Part shown: positions 55,917 through 64,000 of the stretch, piece after piece
Layout: each line of letters opens with the position of its first letter
Numbering within the stretch: the first letter of the stretch is position 1
NCBI GenBank assembly: GCA_958510875.1
Contig: OY294068.1
Span: 162,848,388 to 162,912,387, forward strand
Reading direction: 5' to 3'
Origin: Endomychus coccineus
Taxonomy: Eukaryota > Arthropoda > Insecta > Coleoptera > Endomychidae
DNA: 64,000 nucleotides
Position numbers and translations under genes: made by a program
The notes under the pieces: model-generated
The model's database searches: none
What the model was told of the DNA's origin: nothing
What the model saw: only the letters and a program-made list of their open reading frames with translations

Positions 55917-58019
55917 AATGATAAACTATCACAAAGTAACGGCTTCCACAATTGAATTTTTGAGATACAAAAGTTTATTATTGAATGAGGTAATTGAATT
56001 TGTACACATATGTTGAATTGTGCTATTCTCGACTCATCTAATTTTAGAGACGTTAGCACGCATTTGGTCGAAAAGGATTTTCAAAGAGAAGAGGTCTGGT
56101 TTTTTCCTGCATATAATCAAGCTATTCATGAATAAAAACTTATCCAAATTGAACGTTATGATTCGAATTGTACGCCATTCACATTGTCTGTTTGCATTTC
56201 CACAGTTAATAGCGAAACACAAACCAAATTCCTGCTTCTGCCGTATTCATGAGAAATGAAGCTTATGTTTGCAAAAAAACTCGTAGGCGTCGCTAGCCTA
56301 TTTGCATAAAAATGGATTTTTATTATTTTCAACCTCACAAATAAAAACTTAGCATTATGAGTTTTTTCAGAGTTCAAATAGCTCGAAATTCCACATTTTC
56401 TCGATGGATTCTATGTTTATGTATGTTATTGATTAATAGTGCTTTAAATAATCAGAAGATTTAAACGCTACTTCCATATGATTTTTAAAACGATGTTTTA
56501 GGTTTATTGAGTATTTATTTCAAAGTATATAGATAATCCGTATGACAATAGTGGACATATTTTCTATCAAACTACAGCAAAGAAAATAATCGAAAAAGGA
56601 CTGTGAAGAGCAAATACACATTACGTCATACATCAGGCAGCTCTAGACTGCATAAAGTAAAGATTTGGGTCAAAGCTTGTAAAGCTCTACAAAATAATAC
56701 GAGAATATTGAAAGGACCGATACATCTGCCAAATAGAGAACATATTTTCGCTTTATAGAACCTGAACCGTGTTTAAAACATTTCATAGTCAACTGAAACG
56801 TAACTAAAATTCCATTAGTTTAGCTTCCCATTTGATTATAAGAATCCGTGTAGTGTTAGAAGAATGTCATGATCATAAGTTCAATTGTTGAGGTTTTCAT
56901 TTAAAATTTCCACTGCTTTTCTCCAACTTGTTTTAAAGAAACAGGAACTCAAATTATTGCGGTTCCTACTTTCGTATATAACAAAACATTGTAATACAAC
57001 AATAATTCATACACACGATATTGGTTGAGAAAATAACTAACCACTAAAAACAGATAATATAATAGTATTGGATGGAAGAAAAACGACGATTAAAATGGCT
57101 CCTTTATCGATTCGTGAAGATCACGACGCCGGGGCCTTGATTAATTTAGAATGTAAGATGCATGGTCACGGCTTCGATTTCCCCTTGAAGAGTTCATTTA
57201 CTCACATAGGAATGGCTTTCAACGTCCGATCGATTCGTCGTTCAAAGTATCCTTGGAAGCGTTTATTGCGCCTATAAGTGTTTCTATTTTTGTATGCCTT
57301 CTACATACCTAGTGCAGCAGCATATGCCGATGTTTACTGTCTAGAATACGTGAACGCAACACTTGCAATTCTAATTTAAACGTTGTTCGATTTAGTAAAG
57401 CCGATTCGGAACGATTATTGTCAATTTTGAATCATTTAAAACATTTCAATTCTATGGAGCGATAAAGATCATGAAAGTTCCCTCCTCCGTACTCCACAGC
57501 TTTGGAGGCTTGTGAGATTCATTGAACTATAGGGCGAGCACTGGCAAATCTGACCTAACCTGGCTAACCTCAAGGCAGGAACAATAATCCGAAAATGTGA
57601 AGTATCGTGTTGATGCACAATTGCATAGAGTACCGAAAAATGTGTGTCATGAACGATCTCATGGACGTACCGAATGCAACTTCCTCAGCCTTCCACGCAT
57701 AACAGGCTTTACGCGTTGCGATCGTTCATCTCCCAATTAATCGTGGGACATACACCAAATGACTTTAATGAAATATCTATATGAATAGGAGACTGGCTTT
57801 CGACGGCCATATTGAAAGAACCACAAACAGGGCTATAACGGAATTTCTTATGTTAAAGGTACTGAACTTTCGTTAGATGAGTGATTTTAGTACTGAAAAA
57901 AGCTATTTAAATAATTTTCGATACTAAATAATTGCTTCGAAGGTATAGAAAAAAAAATGGTAAGAACTAACAGTTCCAACAGAACGTTTAAATTTGAGAC
58001 GATTTTTTTTTTAACTTGC
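55917..58019. other. No gene supported; CpG-richer patches
   Basis: The patch 57090-57290 is richer in C, G and CpG than its surroundings and holds a 69-codon frame without recognisable motif. A second patch lies at 57480-57760. They could be host regulatory or exonic sequence, but nothing decides this. Confidence 0.35.
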
Positions 58020-58567
58020 TGTTAAGATGCGACAGCAGTGATCGCACCTTAAAGTGATTGGATGCGAAATGTTTAGATGCGACAGCATTGATCGCACCTT
58101 GAAATGATTGAATATTCTTCCCAACACTTGTAATAAAACACGACTTGATTATATTTGCTTGTATTTAGTAATAGTAATGGTGAAATATAAAAGCGAGTGA
58201 CAAATTCAATAGTTGGAAATATACTACAAATTACAGCCTGATAGAAATTCTAAACTAAACAGTTATCCCTACTACACTCCTCATGGGGTTGTTTGTCATT
58301 CGGTATAATATTTAGAGGTAGAAGTTCATTCTATGTCTTATTGGAAAATTCCGCTTAATCGTTTATTGCTATGCAACCTTTCTGCGAATTCTTACTTTGT
58401 GTTTACGACAGGAAAGTCCAGTATCACTTTGTTCCAAAATACCTATTATAAACGGATTAAGCTCATTTCGGTTCACTTAAATAATTACGATACCTATTAT
58501 AATACAGGAATATTTACAATTGAGTTTTATGGATCTTTCAAAGGATGTCTTTGGTTTGGAACAAACA
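58020..58567 (-). mobile_element. BEL1 3' LTR
   Basis: On the minus strand it starts TGTTTGTTCC at 58567, directly after a polypurine tract, and most plausibly ends ...CTTAACA at 58020 (TG...CA). The downstream boundary is inferred, since the 5' LTR lies outside the window. It contains a 50-bp tandem duplication near its 3' end. Confidence 0.6.
58025..58124. repeat. 50-bp tandem duplication in the BEL1 LTR
   Basis: 'AGATGCGACAGCA.TGATCGC' followed by 'ACCTT.AA.TGATTG' at 58025 and again at 58075. Confidence 0.85.
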
Positions 58568-58580
58568 TACTCCCCCCCTT
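58568..58580 (-). promoter_or_regulatory. BEL1 polypurine tract
   Basis: Minus-strand AAGGGGGGGAGTA immediately before the LTR's TGTTTG. It is the expected primer for plus-strand DNA synthesis. Confidence 0.75.
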
Positions 58581-58797
58581 GAAAGATCTGTGGGTTTACT
58601 ACCCATGAGCTGGTAGTGCAATGGAGTTCCACGAAGGTCAATAGGTCATGGATATACATTCATATGGACATTATATCATAATACAAATATATACATTTAC
58701 ATAGAATAATATGTTACAAATACAATATATACAGATCAATAATACGAGTATGTTCCAGATACATTGTAGATCATTTGTTGCAGTCGACCGGGTTCAC

Positions 58798-61700
58798 TTA
58801 AACATTATCATCGATGGGTAATAAACACACACGGGACACTGCACGTTTAATAATGCCGTTGGATGTTTTTATTGAAATCACTCTAGTGTTGTTGTCCTTT
58901 CCTGGATGTAATTCCGTTACTCTACCCGTCAGCCATCGTAATGGTGGTAGATGATCTTCTTCAAGTATGACCATGTTTCCCACTTGAAGTTCCATGGCAT
59001 TTTCCGGTTGAGTCTTCCATTTACTTCGTTGCTGCAAGGAAGAAATATATTCCTTGCTCCACCGCTTCCAAAAGTGTTGACGCAGTTGCTCAATGTACTG
59101 CCATCGGGATAACCTATTTTGCTGTATGTGGGTGATGTCAGGATGTGGGGAAGATAATAGCGAGTCACCAATTAAAAAATGTCCAGGAGTGAGATAAAGG
59201 AGGTCATGTGGGTCATTAGACAAGGGTGTGATGGGTCGAGAATTTAATATAGCTTCAATTTGTGTTAATATCGTAGTAAATGCTTCAAACGTTAAATTGG
59301 CGTTTCCTATTATTCGTTTTAAATGATGTTTTATGGATTTTACTGATGCTTCCCAGAGTCCTCCAAAGTGAGGTGCTCTAGGTGGTATGAAATGCCACTT
59401 TATGCTGTCTTCGGTCAAGATGTTGATTATGTGGGTACCATTGATCTCGTTATCAAATAATTCTTTCAACGATTTCAATTCATTATTTGCGCCTACGAAA
59501 TTTGTCCCATTGTCTGAAAATATATCGGTGACCTTGCCGCGGCGGGCCATAAAACCATATAACGCAGCGAGAAATGCGTCGGTTGTCAGATCACTGACTA
59601 ATTCTATGTGAAGTGCTTTAGTAGCCATACATACAAACACTGCAATGTAGGCCTTGACTAAACGCTTACGTGATTTTGAACCTTCTTTTATTAGAAAAGG
59701 ACCTGCATAGTCTATTCCCGTTTTGATGAAGGGGCGGCATGATTCTAAACGATATGATGGTAAATCTCCCATGACGGGATTAATGATTCTTGGCTTAACT
59801 CGAAAACAAGGAATACATTTTCTTAAAACATTTCGAACACTGCTTTTACCTGCAATCAGCCAATATTTGCACCTTAACGATGCTAACGTAGCGCCACACC
59901 CGGCGTGCATTAAACGCTTGTGTTCATTGCTGATTAACAAATTTGTAAAATGGTCACTGCTAGGTAAAACAATGGGGTGTTTCTGTTGAAACTCCAGATT
60001 AGATTGACTTAATCTGCCACCTACCCGAATTACTTCATTTTCATCTAAAAATGGTTTCAATGATAACAATTTGCTATGATTATTTACTCGCATATTTTTT
60101 TTGAGGGCTTGAATTTCGCCATTGAAATGAATGTTTTGAATAATTTTTATAATGGCGGTCTCTGCGCCTTTTAACTCGTCAATCGAAAGTAACCCAGTAC
60201 GTGTGCCGACGCTGTTAATCTTAGCCTTGATGTTATTACTGAACCGTAACACATATGCGGTAATCCTTTTCAGCTTTTTATAACAGGAAAATTTAGTTAT
60301 TAAATTGAAATTATTATGATTCGTTTGTGCTATAAGACATGTCTCGTCTGATAGTTTCTGTTCTGGAATGATGTCTTTGGTAGCTGGTGTCACTGGCCAG
60401 TACTTCTCAATCCTTTGTAGAAAATCTGGACCTTCCCACCACAATTTGGACTCTTTTAGTTGCCCCGGAGTAAGACCCCGTGATATTATGTCCGCGGGAT
60501 TATCAGCACTGGGTACATGCCGCCAGTATGAGTTATGAGACTGTGTAAGTTCTTGTATTTCCGACACTCGGTTGGCTACAAATTGTTTAAAACGATTGGG
60601 TGCTCCTGCTATCCAAGACAATGTTATAGTGGAATCGCACCAATAATATTCGCGGATGGCGGTAATAGTTAATGAGTTTTTTACCTTTTTTGCTAATTGA
60701 GCAAGTAATAGGGCTCCACTCAATTCTAAACGTGGTAAAGAAATAATTTTTAGTGGAGCGACCCGTGATTTCGCGCAGATCAATTTAACCGATATATTTT
60801 CGAATTGATTTGTTGTTTTTAAGTATAAACATGCACCGTATGCGCGCTCAGATGCATCACAAAATCCATGGAGTTCTATGGTGTGTGGTTTTTTGCAACT
60901 AATGTGTCGCGGTATGAGAATATCGTTTAGAACTGGTAATGTTTGTTTAAATTGACACCATTGAGTGTTTAGAGCTAAAGGAATAGGTTCGTCCCATCCG
61001 AGCTCTAGTTGCCATAGGGTTTGTAATATCAGCTTTGCTAGTATAGTAGTTGGACCTATTAAACCTAGGGGATCGAAGAGTTGAGAAATTTCGGATAATA
61101 TCGAACGTTTTGTGATGCGATTTGTTTTTTCCAATTGTACTTTATATTGCAGTGAGTCAGACAAATTATTCCAAAGAACGCCTAATGTTTTTGATTCTGT
61201 TATGTTTTCCGTAAGTAATGATTGCACAATGTGAACTGGTTGTGCTTCGATCGGCTCGTAATTTGTATTTGATACCCATTTTCTTAAGTCAAATCCTGCC
61301 GTTGCTAGTAAATCAGTCACATTAGTTTTGATTTGAGTAAGCTCTTCTACTGTTTCAGCCCCAGTTAAAAGATCGTCAACATAAAAATCATTAGTGATAA
61401 TATTATTCGTAATCTTTGAATTAGTGTGATGATTTTCTGCAGCTAGGTGCTTTAAAGATTTTATAGCTAGATATGGTGCACTTCCGGTGCCATATGTCAC
61501 TGTATTGAGACTGTAAGCTTTTACAGGTTGAGTAGCGTCCGAGCGCCAAAATATTTTCTGGTACTCGCGTTGATCGGGCTCAATTAATATCTGCCTATAC
61601 ATTTTTGCGATGTCCGCTTTAATCACGAATGAATGCTGTCTAAAGCGTACTAAAATGCTGAATAAATCATTTTGAAGCGCGGGTCCTATCATTTGAACAT

Positions 61701-63963
61701 CGTTTAATGATAGACCGGATGTTGTTTTGGCGGAACCGTCAAAAACCACCCTTAACTTTGTAGTTGAACTGTCCTGTTTAAAAACTGCATGATGAGGCAG
61801 GTAAAATCCGCGATCATGACTGTCTTGGTCAGTTACATTCGTCATGTGGCCTAATGCTTCATATTCGGACATGAAATCACCATATTGTTGTTTTAATGCC
61901 AAATTTTTATCGAGCTTCCGTTCCAGAGCATAAAACCGTTTCAATGCATTTGTATATGAGTTTCCTAAGGCTTGCACATTTGATTTGAAGGGAATGCTTA
62001 CAATAAACTGACCATTATTGTGACGCCTTGTGGTTTGTGAAAAATGATTTTCGCACATTTTCTCTTCACGTGATAAGTTCGATCTGCCTTCTTGATAATT
62101 TTCAAGTTCCCAAAATTTGGATATTTGATTGTGAATTTTGTCATTTATACTCAAATTGCATTGAATATGATATCTAGGAAACACATGACTACCTGAGACT
62201 ATCCAGCCCAATTTTGTTTTATGTAATATTAAATTTGAATCAGAAATCTTAATTTGACCTATGCATAACAAATCCCAAAATAGATTTGCACCTATCAATA
62301 AATCTATATTAGCGGGCTTATAAAATGTCGGATCTGCTAGCTGTATGTTTGTGGGAATATGTATATGTGAAATATCAATTGGTTCACTTGGTAGATGTGC
62401 TGTAATTTTAGGCAAGACCAAACATTGCAATTCAACTTGAAAATCGTTTGTATTTGATTTCAAGTTTATAGAAGTGCTAGAAGTAATATTTGATTTAGAT
62501 TGGTTAATTCCTATCACCGGAATAAAAGTTTTGTTTTGTTCTAACTTTAAGCGACTACATGTTTCAGCAGATATAAAGTTTGATTGCGAGCCTGAATCAA
62601 GTAGAACCCGACATTGATGTTTCTGACCTGTGATATCAAAAATTGTGACCATTGCGGTTGATAACAATGTTTGTGCTTGCATTGCATGTGCACAATGGGT
62701 CACGGTAGGGGAGCTACCTTGCTGTGACGTCGATGGTTGATTGATTTGTATTGGTGTGATTAAGTTTCCATTGTGCAACAATGTATGATGTTTTTTATGA
62801 CATATCTTGCATGAATACCTTGATTTGCAACTTTGCACATCATGACCCAGGTATAAACAATTCTGACATAACTTACGAATTTTTGATTGTGTTATCCGCG
62901 ACTCTAAGGTCAACGATAGAAATTTTTGGCATGTAAAAATGGAATGCGGTTTTTCTGCATCTTTGCAGAATGAACAAACCTTTTGTTGTGCAACGAGATA
63001 ATTGAAATTGGGTTTCGAATTACCGGGCAACTTGGTCTTGTCACGACCAGTATTTGATAGGTTATGATTTAGAGACTTATTATTGAACAATTTATCTAAT
63101 AGTTTTGCTCTATTTGCTAAAAATGTTGTAAGACATTCAATGGTGGGAGCTTTTTGTTCAACGATGTGGCGTTCCCATTCGCGCTTTGTGCTATAGTCTA
63201 GCTTTTGACAAACTAAATGAATTAGCAGCCTGTTTGCTAAATTGTTTGGGTCATCTATAGTTTTAATCGCCTCTAATTGATTTGAAATATCGTCCGATAG
63301 TTGACGTAACAACGCTGATGATTCTTTGGCTACAGGTGGTAATTCAAATAGGCATTGTATATGTTTTATGATAATGCTTTCCCTGTCTTCAAATCTTTCT
63401 ATTAATTTATTCCAAGCAATTGAATAATTAGAATCTGAGATAGATATTGCTTGAATAACTCGAGCAGCATCTCCACTCAAAGCTGCTTTCAGGTATTGAA
63501 ATTTATCGATATTAGAAATATTAGTATTTGAATGTATTAACGAAAAGAATGAATCATGAAAATTTAACCATTCATTAAAACGTCCATCAAAGCCGGGAAT
63601 TTTAATTTCAGGTAACTTCACACGTTGTTGATATGGTGGAGATCCAGGAACAATATTGCTTTGAATGTTTGTAAGTAAACGCTTTCCGATACCAAGATTC
63701 TGATAATAATGAGTTTCAAAAGCTTCGCGTTGACTTAATGCCTCATCTTCGTCATCGTTTAATTCTTCAATATCATTTTGAATTTCATTGAATTGGCTAT
63801 AAATTATTTCGATATCATTGTAGCGTATTTGTAACTCCTCAGACATGTGATCGGGTTCAAACTTATTTAGAAAATTTCTGAAAGAAGTTAATTTTGCTTT
63901 CAAAGTACCCCGTTTCTTTATTAATGATTTTAATCTGTTAGCATTTTCATTTGAATCAGGCAT
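58798..63963 (-). CDS. BEL/Pao gag-pol polyprotein, uninterrupted 1,721 codons
   Basis: Complete retrotransposon polyprotein from ATG at 63963 to the stop at 58798, in the length range of BEL/Pao pols. Approximate residues: coiled gag N-terminus 1-110; gag (DUF1759-like, 'LPEIKIPGFDG' near 117) 110-290; Cys/His knuckles 330-395 ('CSFCKDAEKPHSIFTC', 'CKICHKKHH'). Aspartic protease at 455 ('LLDSGSQSNFI'); RT 730-900 with 'KADIAKMY' and 'YVDDLLTG' (about 861). RNase H with 'GFCDASERAYGACLYL' (about 1030). Integrase HHCC at 1350-1385 and core 1415-1540 ('IDYAGPF', 'FSDNGTNF', 'FGGLWEAS'). A DUF5641-type tail ends at 1721. All catalytic signatures I can check are present and there is no stop or frameshift. 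Followed by UTR, polypurine tract and LTR. No env-like frame. Confidence 0.95.
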   Translation of the reverse strand: MPDSNENANRLKSLIKKRGTLKAKLTSFRNFLNKFEPDHMSEELQIRYNDIEIIYSQFNEIQNDIEELNDDEDEALSQREAFETHYYQNLGIGKRLLTNIQSNIVPGSPPYQQRVKLPEIKIPGFDGRFNEWLNFHDSFFSLIHSNTNISNIDKFQYLKAALSGDAARVIQAISISDSNYSIAWNKLIERFEDRESIIIKHIQCLFELPPVAKESSALLRQLSDDISNQLEAIKTIDDPNNLANRLLIHLVCQKLDYSTKREWERHIVEQKAPTIECLTTFLANRAKLLDKLFNNKSLNHNLSNTGRDKTKLPGNSKPNFNYLVAQQKVCSFCKDAEKPHSIFTCQKFLSLTLESRITQSKIRKLCQNCLYLGHDVQSCKSRYSCKICHKKHHTLLHNGNLITPIQINQPSTSQQGSSPTVTHCAHAMQAQTLLSTAMVTIFDITGQKHQCRVLLDSGSQSNFISAETCSRLKLEQNKTFIPVIGINQSKSNITSSTSINLKSNTNDFQVELQCLVLPKITAHLPSEPIDISHIHIPTNIQLADPTFYKPANIDLLIGANLFWDLLCIGQIKISDSNLILHKTKLGWIVSGSHVFPRYHIQCNLSINDKIHNQISKFWELENYQEGRSNLSREEKMCENHFSQTTRRHNNGQFIVSIPFKSNVQALGNSYTNALKRFYALERKLDKNLALKQQYGDFMSEYEALGHMTNVTDQDSHDRGFYLPHHAVFKQDSSTTKLRVVFDGSAKTTSGLSLNDVQMIGPALQNDLFSILVRFRQHSFVIKADIAKMYRQILIEPDQREYQKIFWRSDATQPVKAYSLNTVTYGTGSAPYLAIKSLKHLAAENHHTNSKITNNIITNDFYVDDLLTGAETVEELTQIKTNVTDLLATAGFDLRKWVSNTNYEPIEAQPVHIVQSLLTENITESKTLGVLWNNLSDSLQYKVQLEKTNRITKRSILSEISQLFDPLGLIGPTTILAKLILQTLWQLELGWDEPIPLALNTQWCQFKQTLPVLNDILIPRHISCKKPHTIELHGFCDASERAYGACLYLKTTNQFENISVKLICAKSRVAPLKIISLPRLELSGALLLAQLAKKVKNSLTITAIREYYWCDSTITLSWIAGAPNRFKQFVANRVSEIQELTQSHNSYWRHVPSADNPADIISRGLTPGQLKESKLWWEGPDFLQRIEKYWPVTPATKDIIPEQKLSDETCLIAQTNHNNFNLITKFSCYKKLKRITAYVLRFSNNIKAKINSVGTRTGLLSIDELKGAETAIIKIIQNIHFNGEIQALKKNMRVNNHSKLLSLKPFLDENEVIRVGGRLSQSNLEFQQKHPIVLPSSDHFTNLLISNEHKRLMHAGCGATLASLRCKYWLIAGKSSVRNVLRKCIPCFRVKPRIINPVMGDLPSYRLESCRPFIKTGIDYAGPFLIKEGSKSRKRLVKAYIAVFVCMATKALHIELVSDLTTDAFLAALYGFMARRGKVTDIFSDNGTNFVGANNELKSLKELFDNEINGTHIINILTEDSIKWHFIPPRAPHFGGLWEASVKSIKHHLKRIIGNANLTFEAFTTILTQIEAILNSRPITPLSNDPHDLLYLTPGHFLIGDSLLSSPHPDITHIQQNRLSRWQYIEQLRQHFWKRWSKEYISSLQQRSKWKTQPENAMELQVGNMVILEEDHLPPLRWLTGRVTELHPGKDNNTRVISIKTSNGIIKRAVSRVCLLPIDDNV

Positions 63964-64000
63964 GTTGATATTGACTTTATTAACACAAACGAAACAATAC
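63964..64000 (-). other. BEL1 5' leader, cut by the window edge
   Basis: 37 bp upstream of the gag-pol ATG. The primer-binding site and 5' LTR are expected just beyond 64000. Confidence 0.7.

Noticed and set aside
57068..57277. 69-codon frame as a host exon
   Set aside because: Begins at TTG, shows no domain, and has no supporting splice context that I can judge.

Overview
The window looks like a stretch of AT-rich insect nuclear DNA (possibly a beetle, but nothing fixes the order) made almost wholly of transposable elements, many nested in one another. I recognise no host gene, rRNA, intact tRNA or CRISPR array. The element mix is arthropod-type: BEL/Pao LTR elements, Penelope-like elements (PLEs) with GIY-YIG endonuclease, jockey/CR1-like LINEs, IS630-Tc1-mariner (ITm) transposons, hAT transposons, MITE-like fold-back elements, a solo LTR and satellite arrays.

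Layout. 1-342 is a 38-bp minisatellite. 1975-4860 is a minus-strand PLE (PLE1) split by a 1.27-kb inverted-repeat element (2547-3812, 5-bp target duplication). 5665-7202 is a decayed ZMYM-type hAT, abutting PLE2 (7203-8622, plus). 10.4-15.6 kb holds a low-copy repeat cut by a LINE fragment, then a second LINE fragment interrupted by a 1,153-bp hAT with perfect 8-bp target duplication, then a mariner. 17.9-20.8 kb is a LINE 3' end interrupted by ITm-A1, followed by PLE UTRs and PLE3. 22.9-26.5 kb is a LINE split by a 1.29-kb solo LTR and followed by a GIY-YIG domain. 27.0-29.1 kb is ITm-B. 30.1-31.4 kb is a decayed repeat-type gene with a 'GCDTTS' motif and an inverted copy of its own core. 33.3-36.2 kb is the 3' half of a decayed BEL/Pao element, cut by an inverted duplication and ITm-A2 (36.4-38.7 kb). 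40.4-41.6 kb is tandem PLE4 debris. 42.5-43.8 kb is an element expanded by a 120-bp array. 46.1-47.0 kb is a fold-back element. 47.4-50.6 kb is a LINE reverse transcriptase and a second mariner. 51.5-55.9 kb is a 4.4-kb palindrome of two head-to-head PLEs. 58.0-64.0 kb is a BEL/Pao element with an uninterrupted 1,721-codon gag-pol and its 3' LTR; the 5' LTR lies beyond the window.

The only long open frames are the BEL/Pao polyprotein and the left-arm PLE. Several PLE tails carry motifs that fit the hammerhead ribozyme core (intact in four, decayed in others), including an unusual self-complementary 8-nt stem III. The two ITm-A copies share the same frameshifts and have about 600-bp terminal inverted repeats that include the transposase start codon. 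The elements do not form a pathway; what links them is the order of nesting, which gives relative ages.
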